From Pisolithus tinctorius (taxonomy: Eukaryota; Basidiomycota; Agaricomycetes; Boletales; Pisolithaceae): a stretch of 64,000 nt of DNA. Positions 12,733-24,603 of this stretch are shown in pieces (within the stretch, counting starts at the first letter, position 1; each line of letters begins with the position of its first letter). The stretch lies in assembly GCA_024663395.1 (NCBI GenBank), contig JANFAH010000001.1, positions 4,154,001 to 4,218,000 on the forward strand. Reading direction: 5' to 3'. The translations under genes were made by a program, and so were the position numbers. The notes under the pieces are model-generated. The model made no database searches and was not told where the DNA came from. It worked only from the letters and a program-made list of their open reading frames with translations.

Positions 12733-14007
12733 ATGTCTTCCTCAGGCCAGTCGGCGGCAGCGCACTCCTTTAACAAGATCCTGAATCAGCCAAAGTCGTC
12801 CAAGTCTAAACGATCTGGGGATGTCGACGATAGCCTTAAAAAGCTGAGACGGATGATTCTGGTCGAGGGTATTCCCTCCACCGTCGTGCGTTACTTGGTT
12901 ACATTCCAGACTCAACAGGGCGGCTCAACCATCGCACTCGTAGGACCCAACCCTCCGACCCCGCATATGGAAGATTCTACTGAGAGTCGAGGATATTTCC
13001 GCGGAAAGTTTCCTGCAGTACGTCTCCAGGGGACCTTGCGAGGTCAGGGAAAAAATCAGGAATGATACGTTCAGGTAACTGCGTGCGAGCACCCGCGCGA
13101 TACGTCGTCGCCTGATGGCTCTGCAGGACTCTTGCCACTGATCGTGGATTCAAGGAACGCGTCCGCGAAGATATGCTCGTCCGTCTGCTAGACGCTTTCG
13201 TGTGGCGGAACCACGGTAAATATCAACCAGTTTGCGCTCGAGTAAGTACTTCTGACCCAATCCTACGTCTCAGACCGACAGGAAACCCAACAACTTGGCT
13301 TCACATACGTGCAAGGGATGAACGTCCTCGCCGCCCCGTTCCTGTACACGATGCCTTCGGAACTTGAAGCGTTCTACTGCTTTGCCAAATTTATAGAGGA
13401 GGCGTGTCCACTTTACGTGCAACCAACCCTCGAAGGCGTTCACAGAGGCCTCAAGGTTCGTATTGTTTGAACATAGTGGTCCCCATTCACCAAGTTATAT
13501 TATATTCCTGTTATTGCAGCTTCTCGACCGTTGTCTGCAGATCGTAGACCCGGACCTTTTCAATTACCTCCGAATGAAAAACCTATCTGCAGAGATTTAT
13601 GCCTTTCCATGTTTGTCTCTGCTCTCTTCGGATTTCGAGGGACATCATTGCTGATAATGCACAGCCGTCCTCACGCTGTGCGCATGCACACCTCCCTTGG
13701 ACCAGGTTCTTCAGTTATGGGACTTCCTCCTTGCATTTGGCGTGCATTTGAACGTACTATGCGTTATTGCCCAACTATTGCTGATAAGGGATGAAGTTAT
13801 GAATTCCTCGAGGTAATCCCGTTCTCACACGATTTTCACAAATAGAATAATACTAACCCTTGAATCAGTCCAATGAAACTCTTGAGGACATTCCCTCCAC
13901 TGGAAGCGACCCCTGTCATGGGTATCGCGGTCACCCTCGTCAGAGATCTACCTACAGAACTTTACGACGAACTCGTGCGGCACCCATACGAAATCCGGGA
14001 TATGTAA
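12733..14007 (+). CDS. BUB2: BUB2-like TBC-domain GTPase-activating protein (mitotic exit/spindle position checkpoint)
   Basis: RabGAP/TBC protein that with Bfa1 inhibits Tem1-type GTPase at spindle pole bodies. The N-terminus MSSSGQSAAAHSFNKILNQP leads to LKKLRRMILVEGIPSTV; after an intron (ends near 12948) comes DPTLRPRIWKILLRV. The TBC signature regions are visible: YVSRGPCEVREKIRNDTFR with the catalytic-type Arg segment, LGFTYVQGMNVLAAPFLY, YCFAKFIEEACPLYVQPTLE, and FPSVLTLCACTPPLDQVLQL with WDFLLAFGVHLNVLC. The C-terminus ends LVRHPYEIRDM. About six introns are needed. The gap to the divergent AP-4 epsilon gene is under 200 bp, so a shared promoter is likely. Confidence 0.9.
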
Positions 14008-14749
14008 TACTGTGACGGCACGATTCCACTTTCTAGACTCGCTGTGTAAACTCCACCCTGTTTTTTGGCTGTATTTCTCCTCATATGTAGTCTATCTGAC
14101 ATGTTGTTACCTCGGTCTTTGGTGAAACCGGTCGTTCGGAAATCATTCTTCGTGTCTACCGCAACCGACCAGTGCAGGACCCGGAAAAATTGTGCAATGC
14201 GGGACCTATGATACGATTCAGTAGCTGAGGGCTTGCCAGGAAATGTACTGGCTCTACTATATACACCGGTGTGCGGAATGGGCGCCCTTGTCTATGCCTT
14301 CCTTCGATCGAGGTCGCCTTGGGACCTCGTAATCATCGTACAGCTCATCAAGTCAGTTTATTCACAAGCTTCGTACACAAGGTTGAAGGGACCATGGAGC
14401 TCCTGTCTTTGTAGCATGCGCTGTCATCTGAACAAACGTGATAATGTCGTGGGGAGCATTTGAACACAAGAAAGCGCGGAGGTCCTCGACAACGCTGCCA
14501 CTTTCACCCGCAGGACTTTGATTTCGCCCATGGTAAATCGCTATCCGCGCGAGCATTCCTGGTGTTGTAGCACGGGTAGCTTGCTTTCAACAGGGTCCAC
14601 GATGCATCAGTGCCGACGTACTGCTTCAAATGGTCCGTGAAAGATGTATAACACCTTCGTATATTTGCCGCGTGACTGACTACCCAATTCCGAATCCACT
14701 GCTCCATGGTGAACACGTACAACGTATGTACAACCATAGCGTCGCTCAC
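14008..14749. other. region between BUB2 and nucleoside hydrolase with unexplained open frames
   Basis: Two minus-strand frames (14504-14749 and 14362-14556) have plausible amino-acid composition (e.g. MEQWIRNWVVSHAANIRRCY and GESGSVVEDLRAFLCSNAPH) and could be exons of a small gene just downstream of the nucleoside hydrolase. I could not build a consistent spliced model or recognise a family. The plus strand shows nothing convincing. Confidence 0.25.
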
Positions 14750-16430
14750 TCAGACATCAACTCCCCATACTCTTTTTGTTAACAGACATAGAAGTGCATC
14801 CGCACCTGGAGTCTGCACCACACATGGTATGCCAGTCCGTGAAACTGTCCCAGAGCTTGGAGGGACGAGGTCCTCAGTTTCCACTTGTGCCGGCAGTGCG
14901 ATCGACTCCAGTAGGCCATGTGACTGGTGATGCCGCTCTAACAGAGACTGAACTTGGGCCCGGTTCGAACCAGGAGCGTATGCCGTCGGGTCATCCCTTC
15001 GGTCAACGACCATCATCCCTGTTGTAAGCTCTCCGGTTCTAAATCCATCAAAATCTTGCCATTATGTGTGCACTGAGGAACAAACCTCTCGATAGCAAAC
15101 TTGCGTTTCACGACTGCCCAGCTAGAGGACATAACCGGCAGGCCATCGTCGTTGTCTGTTAGATCTGGAGGGTTTTCTAGAGCACACCAGATGGCAACGA
15201 TGTCGTGTAGTTCCATGGCGTCCTTGCCAAATTCTATCATAACCTCTCGAGTCCGTTCAAAGAAAGCGCTCGAAAAATGAACAAGAGGTGACTTTGTAGA
15301 TGCAACGGATGGTTTGCGAGTCGATTCAAAAGTCGGATCTATATGCTTGACGTAGAAAGGGAACCGAAGTTCATGAACGGTTGTGATATCCAGAGGAAGT
15401 AAAACCACCCTGTTTGGAGGGAGGCCGCGCTCTGGGGTGTCAAAGCTAAGCACTTCGTTAGCTGCATGCGCGTCTGCATATATGTTGACTAGAGGGATTG
15501 ATGTAATAAGTAGACAAGAGGATGGTAACGGAATATCAACCTACATTCTGCTACAGGGGTCGAATTTCCTGGGACATCCAGAGCACCGCCCATGATAACG
15601 ACTCGACCGATATTCTCCCGTACGACTGCCCCATGTCCGCGCAGAAGTAGTGCAAGCCCCGTGAGAGGCCCGAGGGCAATGTAGGTTATGCTTCGTTTTG
15701 GCTTGGACTGCAGCAAGTCTAGGACGACCTCTACTGCAGACTTCGTCGTGACTGAAAAGTTCCCACGAAAGACACTACTTCTGTCTTCCGAGTGTACGTT
15801 CAGGTCCGGATGACTTTGGGAGACGTCACCTAGACCATCCCTAAACCAAGTGAGAGCGGGGATGGTGGGACGTTTTCATTATCCGCAAGGCCGACTCACC
15901 TACCATGAAAGTACTGTGCATGGTGACGTCCTCCCTCGAGCGGACCATCAGGGCCCAAGACAAGGATAGGGGCTACCTCCGGGGAAAAGTTGGGAAATCG
16001 TGCTTTGTCTTCGGGATGCGAAGCGATTTGACGACCAACGGCTTGATATAACCTATATATGTTCTCACTGTTCCTCGACAGGCTCTCTGAGCATTGAGAA
16101 CAGGAAAACGCCTTCGAGGACTCAACTATGCGGCGTGAACATCCGTATTTCCTGTCTCCCGCGATTATATTCTGTCATCGTCGAGGCATAAGTACCATAC
16201 TCACCGAAGGAGACCACGTATGCCAAGATCTCAAGTTCTGGGGAAGCTAGTGCCAGCAAGCTGGGAAAGAGACCGCTCAGACAAAGGAACAACACGTCGG
16301 TGGTGATACGGACATCGCCAGGACATCATCCACTCCAGGATCTGTGTCGACTGCGATGGCCCTAGATCAGACGCTGACAACCCATCAAGTTTCGTGTCTC
16401 ACTGATGACAGGGATTCTCTTCGGGGCCAT
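14750..16430 (-). CDS. inosine-uridine preferring nucleoside hydrolase family protein
   Basis: Hydrolyses the N-glycosidic bond of ribonucleosides in purine/pyrimidine salvage, in the cytosol. Exon 1 encodes MAPKRIPVI. After a short intron, the metal-binding motif DTDPGVDDVLAM appears, followed across another intron by LLALASPELEILAYVVSFG. The core shows SITYIALGPLTGLALLL, IGRVVIMGGALDVPGN and KDAMELHDIVAIWCALENPP with the late catalytic-type His. The C-terminus reads FAIER then TGELTTGMMVVDRRDDP. The join requires a 47-nt intron starting GTTTGT and ending TTTAG near 15095-15049. The final exon ends LTKRVWGVDV. Length and motif order fit the family. The substrate cannot be decided from the sequence. 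Confidence 0.88.
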
Positions 16431-16878
16431 TTTCAGTTATGTATGAAAGAAGCAGTACAACACTAGATGGATTACTTGGTTCAACTCCGCACCCCAGCGT
16501 TACAGAATAAGCTACACGCCACATCATACCACACGAAAAGTTGACCTCCATAGTCGTCGGCGTGTCCCTGTACAAAATCGTCAGTGGACTTGTCCATAGG
16601 AAGGGATGTGAGAGTAATCAGAGATCTTGGTGGAAAAACTATCTCATAGGGCGAACCCTCCGAAGTAGCAAATATTAAAAGTGTAACATCATCTGAAAGA
16701 ATTGGTCTGAACACTTACTTCAAAGTACACACAGAATTCGGAATGGAAGCAAATGCGGTGGTTAAGTACGGCGTTAGCCGAGGAACTGTGCAGTGGTGTC
16801 ACGGTGGCTGTCACGCGCCCCCAACGTCACGCCGTATGTGATTTGCACGTCTCCTGACGTCTGGCGACACAACGAACG
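16431..16878. other. divergent promoter region of nucleoside hydrolase and RACK1
   Basis: Lies between two divergently transcribed genes. A minus-strand frame at 16481-16714 is open for 77 codons, but its translation is unrecognised and it overlaps the expected promoter, so it is not called. Probably holds both promoters. Confidence 0.4.
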
Positions 16879-18044
16879 ATGGCTGAATCACTGCGTTTTC
16901 TGGGCTCCCTGGCCGGCCACAAAGGATGGGTTACCGCCATCGCAACCTCTTCGGAAAACCAGGATATGATTTTAACTGCTTCTCGCGGTATGTGTTATAT
17001 CATCTCTCTGGCAATTTCTGGCTGCTCACCTCGCGACCGATGCGTAGACAAAACAATCATCGTCTGGCAGTTGACCCGTGATGAAGATTCCTTCGGATAC
17101 CCAAAACGTGTTTTACATGGCCATAACCACTTCGTCTCCGACATTGTTATCTCCTCGGACGGCCAATTTGCGCTCTCCTCATCTTGGGACCACACTCTTC
17201 GTCTCTGGGACCTGAACACCGGCCAGACGACTCGCCGATTCGTCGGCCACACTTCTGATGTCTTGTCCGTCAGCTTCAGTGCTGATAACAGGCAGATTGT
17301 CTCAGGCTCAAGGGACAAGACCATCAAGCTTTGGAATACCCTTGGAGAGTGCAAGTACGATATCAAGGACGACGGACACAGCGAGTGGCAAGTACAGCAT
17401 ACAAATGTACTCTTCCTACGTCTTAATTGTGTTCAATTGCAGGGTTTCGTGTGTGCGATTCAGTCCTAATGTCATGAACCCCGTTATCGTCTCTTGTGGC
17501 TGGGACAAGGTCGTGAAGGTATTGAAAGCCCCATTTCCATGTGAGAATGAACGAGGCTCATGTTTTGTATAGGTCTGGGAACTTTCGAAGTTCAAGTTGA
17601 AGACCAACCACTACGGTCACACAGGCTACATCAATACCGTGTCTGTCTCCCCTGATGGCTCCTTGGCAGCGTCAGGTGGCAAAGACGGTATCACTATGCT
17701 CTGGGATCTTAACGAGGGCAAGCACCTCTACTCCCTCGAAGCTGGTAACATTGTCAATGCACTTGTCTTCTCGCCGAACCGATACTGGTTGTGCGCTGCG
17801 ACTGCAAGCTGCATCAAAATTTTCGACCTTGAGAGCAAGTACGTACATGCATTTTCCTTTCTGAATTATATTTATGTCTTCTTGATAAAGATCGATCGTT
17901 GACGAGCTCAAGCCTGAATTTGTCGACGTTGGGCCCAACTCACGGGAACCCGAATGTGTGTCGCTTGCATGGTCGGCAGATGGCCAAACGTTATTCGGAG
18001 GTTTCACGGACAACCTCATCCGTGTTTGGGCTGTCACCTCCTAA
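16879..18044 (+). CDS. CPC2: RACK1/Cpc2/Asc1 guanine nucleotide-binding protein beta-like, 40S ribosomal scaffold
   Basis: Seven-WD40 propeller bound to the head of the 40S subunit, linking translation to signalling. Starts [20 protein letters not shown]. Successive blades carry GH...WD pairs: [107 protein letters not shown], and a final blade ending [15 protein letters not shown]. Introns: 16988-17047, 17388-17442 (GC-AG, see findings), 17519-17572 and one from about 17839 to 17890. Length of about 314 residues matches the family. High similarity makes this one of the safest calls. Confidence 0.97.
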
Positions 18045-18184
18045 ATTTCTTTGTAGGGCGGACGCACTGAGGATGATTACTTATGTAGTATGCACCATTT
18101 CCCCCGTAGCTGGCATATAAAAAGCATTGCATTCGCCTCCTGCATAAACATCGACGGTTGCGGCGAATAGATGAGTATTGTATA

Positions 18185-18944
18185 TTATATGTGTTGAGTT
18201 TGTTCTGCTTCTGCCATGTTACGTTGACGCTCAAAGCCATCCCACCGATCCAAACCCCCGAAATCAATTTTTATCGCACCGGAATAGATATGGACCTGTA
18301 GTTCGCAGATGTGAGAGACTCTTGCACGCCAGCTATCTCCTCTTCGACAACGGGTCGGTTGTAGTATCCCCAGTGTATATCTCAAGGACTCACGTGGCTG
18401 TTCCGTACATGTTCCCGCTCTGGCTGACAAGACGGGCACACTGGTCGAGATTCGACTTGGAGTCGTAGATCCAGACTTGTTTACCAACGTAGATCTCCTG
18501 CCATCCGTTGAAATCTACGAGCCTATTTTGTACTCTGATGCGCTTCGTTCCTTGTGGAGGACTCGGAGCAGGTCTGACATCGACATCGTTCAGGAGGCGC
18601 AGCGCAGTAAGATTTGATATGTTCGATAGTGAAGCACGTTGTTTTGCGCCAGATGGGTTTATGAGATAAAATATCTTGGGAGGGCTCTCGTCGTCGTCGT
18701 CGCTTTCGTCGGTGTGATCTTCCGTGTGCTCCGGTGTCTGATCCGTAGGTTGCAGATTATCGTTCGCGGCCTGGCCTCCAGTAGCGCACTCCACGAATTC
18801 TCTTTCCCCTTCTTCAAGACGACTGCAGAATGATGCCCAAGCATCTTCGTTAGCAAAATCCGTTCGTACGACGAGACCAAGTTCAGGTCGCTCGGTGGAG
18901 ATGCAATCCAGAGGGTCACTGTCATCAACGTGATCTCCACTCAT
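18185..18944 (-). CDS. hypothetical protein with DUF6924-like N-terminal segment
   Basis: The N-terminal part has ELGLVVRTDFANEDAWASFC followed by an acidic, Asp/Glu-rich linker. That 'LVVRTDF..D.AW' pattern resembles DUF6924-type domains. The second half has LVDFNGWQEIYVGKQVWIYD and, across an intron (about 18413-18343), a C-terminal exon with DSWRARVSHICELQVHIYSG and KIDFGGLDRWDGFERQRNMA. The intron join restores G-T-A-T-G-D-S-W in frame. An upstream mini-exon (ATG near 19045, ending before a 37-nt intron with acceptor near 18968) would add about 20 residues; the choice between starts is open. Function unknown. Confidence 0.6.
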
Positions 18945-19045
18945 CGACGACACGTCTGGCAGCGGTATCTGTGGTTAATATTCTCATAAACAAAAAACCC
19001 CTTACAAGCGACCTGATCAGGAACATACGATCGGTGCAGTGTATG

Positions 19046-19754
19046 AGCATTGCTGCCAGAACTGTTGTGCCACTCGAAGTCTCCATCTGCGACGGCCTTC
19101 TCCCGGATGACGCTCTTTCACTTCAGGGAATCGTTGCTATATGATAAAATATCAAGAACACAGCCAACTACTGCAGTATCGGGCGACTCACAATCAGAAA
19201 TGACGCGAATTGCTGGTTCTCCCCCTCCATCGATGTACTCCACATGGTACCACATGGTACCAAATACTTCTTATGGCAACCCGGCACATGTGTTGACCAG
19301 AGACTCCGAGATCAAATGCGCAGTGCATGTTGGGAGCCCTTTTTATTGCATTTCTCCCCGCTGACAGAACAGCACCTGAGACGGAAAATAGGCCAGGTGA
19401 TGCGAACGTCGGTCGGTTCTCCAAAGTTTCGACCCCACCCTTTTTCGTTCACGGAGATGCGCACGACAACCCAAATGAGATTATGTACTCCACTGGAGGA
19501 CTTTGATCGTAGCTAACAGAACCGATGCCGAACCCAAGCTAATATCGGGGAGATACTAGACTCAGCGGATACCGGCCCTTGTACGCCGTCTCGCCAGCTT
19601 TTGGTTCCATATATAATCCGAGAAGCAAACGGACTTTGATTCCACACGTCCCAACGTTCGCTCGGTTATGGCGCCGCCTGCAGGAACAACTGGTACGCAC
19701 TTGTACCACACACGTATCCCGCTTTCCGGGTATCCTAAAACAATCCCCCCACAG
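19046..19754. other. intergenic region / 5' end of MFS transporter gene unresolved
   Basis: Upstream of the fucose-permease-like gene. An ATG at 19668 followed by a GT donor at 19693 could be its first exon, but its phase does not match the acceptor at 19754, so I leave the start open. No other gene was recognised. Confidence 0.35.
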
Positions 19755-21690
19755 GGACGGAGCTCTCTCGCAGACAGAGGATCTATGCCTTTGCTCTCGT
19801 AACGTCGCTCTTCTTTACTTGTGAGTACCACGCTATTGATTACTGGTGAACACAATCATATGCTACCCAGGGGGCTTCTCGTACGGTGTAAGAATCTCGT
19901 CACCCGTCTTTCTCGTTGTTCACTCCTGCCTAGCTTCTTGATGTCCTGAATGCCCATTTCCAAACGGTATTCGGGATTTCAAAGTTACAAAGTACTTTGC
20001 TTCAACTCGCCTATTTCGTGCGTATGGTTTTACCGAGGCTTACCGGCTATTCTCCTTAAACTCGTCACAGGGAGCATATTTTGTGTGGGCACCTTTTGCT
20101 GGCACTTTCGTGCGTAGTCTCCACTCTTGTAGAACTCAGATCACTGACAATGGAGTAGATGAGCCGGATAGGTTACAAGGTGTTGTTTTAAAAGTGTGTG
20201 CACCTGGCTTGCTTACTGACCCAGCAAACAGAAAGGTATCCATATTGGTCTCGGCCTGTATTCATTGGGTGCCGTATTCTTCTGGCCATCTGCTAAATTC
20301 GAGAAGTACGGAGGTTTTGTCGGCAGCACATTCGTCATTGGTATGCTTTTTCCTGCAATGAACCCCATATATCTGACCACGCAATACGGGAATCAGGCTG
20401 CGGTCTTGCTACCCTAGAAGTCGCAGCGAACTCTTACATCTCGGTTTTGGGAACCCCTAAATATGCTGCAGCTCGGCTGAACTTCAGCCAGGGTTTTCAG
20501 GGTGTTGCCTCATTTTCAGGACCCTTGATTGCCGCCCGTTGGTTCTTCACCGGTGCGAATGCGAACTCCCTCGGCACGGTGCAATGGTTTGTACCAACTA
20601 TCTATATCTCCAGATAAGTACTGGATCGCAATTACAGGGTTTACCTCGCCGTCTCTGGACTCGGTGTTGTCCTCAACATTTTGTTTTTGTGGGTGCTGAA
20701 CATTCTTCTGTTATTAACGCGCTGGATAGATTATTAGCTTCGCTGAGCTGCCGGAAATAATAAGTGCTACTCCCGCAGAGGACATTTCCGGAGAGCACGA
20801 ATCGTTTTGGAAGCAATATCACTGCCTATTCGGATGGGTTGCACAAACAGCTTATGTGTAAGGTTGAAGCATCTTTTGATTGATATCCTGGTTCTCATTC
20901 TGCGATACCAGGGGAGCACAGGTCGGCGTTGCGGCCTTCGCTGTGAACTACTTTGAGGACCAGGGAGTTGGTATCAGCGCGTCAAGGGCCAGCGATCTGT
21001 TCTCATTCTGCCAGATCACATTCACTGTAGGCAGGTGAGCCTGTCTTCGCGGCCCCATGTCCATTTCTATTTTTTTAAGCTGACTGTATGACCAGGTTTG
21101 TCGGTGTAGTGGTGCTAAACTTCATCGATCCCGCATTCTTACTCGCGTGCTATGGCGGTTTCTGCACTCTCTTCTGCATTTTAGTATCGCAGTTGCCTGG
21201 GTACGGAGGTGTTGCGTGTTTATTCCTCTTGTTTTTCTTCGAATCAATCTGCTACCCTTGCATCTTCACTCTTGGTACGAAAAACCTCGGTATTCATACC
21301 AAACGAGGTTCGGGGCTTATCGTCATGGTAAGTTTTCGAGCGGGACCTCCTTAATCCAACCTTCTGAGCCTTGCAGGGTGTCGGTGGCGGCGCGTGGTAC
21401 CCACCTGCGCAAGGCGCCTTAGCCGACAAGGCTGACACTCGCCGTTCGTATCTTGTACCGATGTCTGGTTACATTGCCATGACTATGTATGCCGTGTAAG
21501 TGCCTTGAACATATACTGCTGTCTCTCGCTGACTTCCTCCAGGGGCCTTGTCATTCACCAAGCAACGAAAGACGGGTTTACGATTCGCAACCGCAACGCA
21601 CAAGTCGATACTCACTCACCGGCGGAGGTCCTCAGGCGTGACAGCACGGAGAAACAGACTGCCAACGACGAATTGCTGAAGTCGACATAA
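19755..21690 (+). CDS. MFS transporter, fucose/hexose permease (FHS) type
   Basis: Twelve-helix sugar:proton symporter of the plasma membrane. From an acceptor at 19754, spliced exons give RRQRIYAFALVTSLFFTWGF then SYGLLDVLNAHFQTVFGISK, the first helix signature of the FHS family. Later exons give GAYFVWAPFAGTF, GLGLYSLGAVFFWPSAKFEK, CGLATLEVAANSYISVLGTP and the RLNFSQGFQGVASFSGPLIA motif that is diagnostic. Then come GAQVGVAAFAVNYFEDQGVG, FESICYPCIFTLGTKNLGIH and VGGGAWYPPAQGALADKADT. The C-terminal tail is hydrophilic and ends DELLKST. At least eight introns. The initiator methionine is not resolved; the first 20-40 residues lie upstream of 19755. Substrate preference cannot be told. Confidence 0.85.
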
Positions 21691-21883
21691 TTTGTCCATT
21701 TCCCTAACATTACTGTGCCATGCTCTAGATATCTCCCTCGTAGGTGGGATATAAATCGTGTAATATTATCCTTGTTCAATCCAATTCGCCATAGTCGCGA
21801 AGTGTTTGTGCTACGGCGTGAAAGACGCTGATGCGAGTGATGGTAAAAAAAGTGTGTTCATACGCGTGCTGGGCAATGGGTTA

Positions 21884-22546
21884 TTACACTGCAGATACTC
21901 TGGAACCCGCTAGACGATCTACGACCTGCAGCAGAACATATTAGGTGGTTCCCCATCATCGTGCCGTTCTAAATACATACGGGGCGAACGTAGGGTAGGG
22001 ACAAGAGCGTGCCGATAAAGGGTAGTTGCCGCAGGAACGTCAATACTACCGGGAAGAAATCACTGAGAAAGAGATCAGCCTCGAAAGAGCACGCAGATGG
22101 TCAAAATGCAAGGGAGACAGATACTTACCCGAAGAGGTTTAAGAAACCGAAAGTTTCTACGATCATCCCAATGAAGGGATATTTCAGGAAGACAAGCAGA
22201 ACGCCGCCAAGAAAACACATGGTTCCCCGCAGTTTTTGCTTGCGCGCGAAAAAGTAAAATGTCTTGTGAGGGCCTATGATGAGCGTGAGCCCGGAAAGAA
22301 AGAGGAGCTGTGAATGATATAATGAGACGGTCAGCCCATCGGTTGAAGTGGCGGTCGGAGAGGAATATGACGGGCGCACGTTACCGAGCGCGAGGAGTGC
22401 TCCGTCAAAGAAGAGCATCACTCCCAGCATCATAAAAAGCGATCCAAACGTCGTCAATGCAACGCCAATCTCTACGATACGGGACGTGAATTTCAGTCAA
22501 GAAACACGTCCAGAGGATAACCAACTTTGTGTGTCGGAGAGCCACA
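21884..22546 (-). CDS. GOT1: GOT1 vesicle transport protein
   Basis: Small tetraspan Golgi/ER membrane protein that promotes fusion of ER-derived vesicles (Got1/Sft2 family). Four exons give MWLSDTQ + KIGVALTTFGSLFMMLGVML ... FDGALLALGN + LLFLSGLTLIIGPHKTFYFF ... and finally DFFPVVLTFLRQLPFIGTLL. The family-diagnostic GPHKTFYFFARKQKLRGT segment is intact. My spliced model is 138 residues, the same length as yeast Got1. The intron after LALGN (starts GTGCGC) is needed because the read-through frame inserts 23 unrelated residues. Four hydrophobic helices are evident. Confidence 0.95.
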
Positions 22547-23167
22547 TCTTGGCTGGATATATCTGTCTATCTCCCAGGCAGGTTTTCTGACGATTGGTAT
22601 GCCTGAGAGTTGAGGCCGACGGCTTGGTAAAGACTCTCGTTGAGGATGGTCACAAGTGGTATCACGACCCCGCGTGACACGTCAGCGGCGCGTTGTTGTA
22701 CGCAAGTAGGGTGACGCTCGTAGGTAACCAATTAGCTCAAATATGAACTAGTCCCAAATCTCACGCCTACACATTAGCTGCCAATTGGACACATAAACAT
22801 CGACCGAACATCATTATACACAATCTATGCATAGAGCAGGAAATATTGACATGGCGACGAGTGATCTATCATGGTAAAGCAAGCATGTATCCGTACAAAG
22901 ATCCCAATAACAACCAAATGACATACGATATAGTGATCACAAACTGAAATATATGTCTGTGGCTGAGCGTGGGTTGACAGCTATGGGAACGGCACTGTGG
23001 GTATCAGTTACATATCTACATCTACATATCTACGCGAGGTCGTTATGAAAACATGGTGCATAGGGGAAAGCAGTGAAACCAAATCGATCGGGAATAAATT
23101 ACCACCGTCAAGATACGCGCCCAAAGGAAACAAATGCTTCTGCTTTATTAGTGGCCGGCTGTGTCTC
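22547..23167. other. 0.6-kb intergenic region
   Basis: Between the GOT1 start and the FAM72 stop, both on minus. A/T-rich in its right half. No gene, tRNA or repeat recognised. Expected to hold the GOT1 promoter. Confidence 0.4.
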
Positions 23168-24532
23168 TCATCGGTCAAGAAGTCGGTATCTATGGCTCCA
23201 ATTTGGAATTCTGGCACGCGGATCCTCCTCCACTCCCGGTATTTCCCCGGTTTTTGATAGTTGGTGCCAATACAGCACGTCCCCTGCCCTAAGCTTCCGC
23301 GCAGGGGGTTCGGCGGGCATGCTCCGGACGTCACCCGGGTATGGAATTTGGGATGGAGGGGTCGCAGGTAAGGACGGTGGTGAACTTGGAGGTAAAGAGG
23401 ATAAGGGTGAGAGTTCAGGCGAATCCGAACGGGAAGAGGCCAAGAAGTGAGAATTTCGCGTGATCGTTGCCTCAAGATCAGGGTCGGGGGATTGAAACGA
23501 AGGTGACCTCGTTCGTTCGTCCGTAGTTAATTCCAAAGGCGTACCAAAAAGCGCTGGATGTGCGGGTGTCAGGGGAGGAGGGGAAGATGGGGGTTGCGGG
23601 TGGTGATCCACGGAAATAACGCCGGGCTCGTTGGGGATGTAATGTCGAACAGTAGCAATTACCTCGCTCGAATGAAAAACAAAACGGTGGCCGTTGGTGG
23701 CACGATTGTTCGCGGTTACCGAGGTACACCGAGAGCACTGATAACGCCGCATTAGAGTACTCCAACGGGTTAGCGATACGAAACTCACGGGGACCACGAT
23801 CATGTAGCCTATGGATGACCCGCAGGTATGGCAACAAAGGGTTTGAGTCAGGCACTCGCAGGTGCGCGGGGCTGCGAAAGGACGGCAAGGTGGGGAACGC
23901 AGGGCATCGGGGTTTGTTGAGTAAGCGGAACAGTTTGCTGGGAGTGCATCTGTCGAGTAAAGAGAGACGTTGGGTCTCAACAGCAAAACGGCCTAGTGTC
24001 AGCCGACCAGGGGATCAGAGAAATCTGTCGAGATGGAGGGCACGGGATTACCACCTACCTTCATCCCACGGTTGGTCAAGAAGGTGTCGCAGGCCCTGCA
24101 ATCCAGAATCCATACTTTGTGCGGCATTGGTGCGGAAGGGGGAGGGTAGGAGTTTTGCTGGAGAAGGGATGGCCATGGGGTAAAGATAGGGGGAGATGGA
24201 AAGTAGCTGAAGGTGGGGGGAGGTGGAATTGAACCATCTGTGTAGGGGAGCAGGGGGTGGGTGGGACTGCGACGCCCAGCTGTGTCGATGTAGGGGGAGG
24301 AGGGTGATAAGATGTGGTAGAAGGCGGGGCTGTCATGGAGGGATGACTGGCGGGGTATGGGGATGTGAGGGGAGGGGGCGTGCATGGCAGGCATGGCAGG
24401 GAGGGGGGAGGAGAGAAGGGCAGAGAAGGGCCCTGGGAGGCTGAGTGTAATAAATAATATATTCCCATTCCCATTCCCATTCCCATTGCCTCCTACGTTG
24501 CAGCGAATGTTTGGCGGGACATCTCTCATCAT
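23168..24532 (-). CDS. FAM72 family protein
   Basis: Fungal member of the FAM72 family, small proteins with Cys pairs that probably bind metal. Cellular role is unsettled; the human versions are cell-cycle linked. The core reads VWILDCRACDTFLTNRGMK, then after an intron (about 24060-23994) AVLLLRPNVSLYSTDALPAN, TLCCHTCGSSIGYMIVVP, CSRCTSVTANNRATNGHRFV and FHSSEVIATVRHYIPNEPG. These are the CxxC..C and 'NGHRFVFHSSEV' hallmarks. A 51-nt in-frame intron between IVVP and CSRC is likely. The N-terminus has low-complexity GNGNGNGN and Pro-rich sequence; the start (24532, or a later Met) is uncertain. The C-terminal third is Ser/Pro-rich, then GDVLYWHQLSKTGEIPGVEE. Confidence 0.85.
24461..24487. repeat. 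ATTCCC hexanucleotide microsatellite
   Basis: Four and a half tandem ATTCCC units. On the minus strand they encode alternating Gly-Asn near the proposed FAM72 N-terminus, which makes that start less certain. Confidence 0.9.
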
Positions 24533-24603
24533 CACTTCGACGTCGGAACTCGGACATCGCCGATCCGCCGGCAATCTTTGGTCCATCTCATTTGTTTCAG
24601 ACC

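Noticed and set aside
14950..14980. GGTTCGAACC as a tRNA T-arm
   Set aside because: It lies within the nucleoside hydrolase coding exon and no acceptor or anticodon stem surrounds it.
16988..17890. Intron-encoded box C/D snoRNA in RACK1, as in yeast and animals
   Set aside because: The introns are 50-60 nt and lack a C-box/D-box pair.
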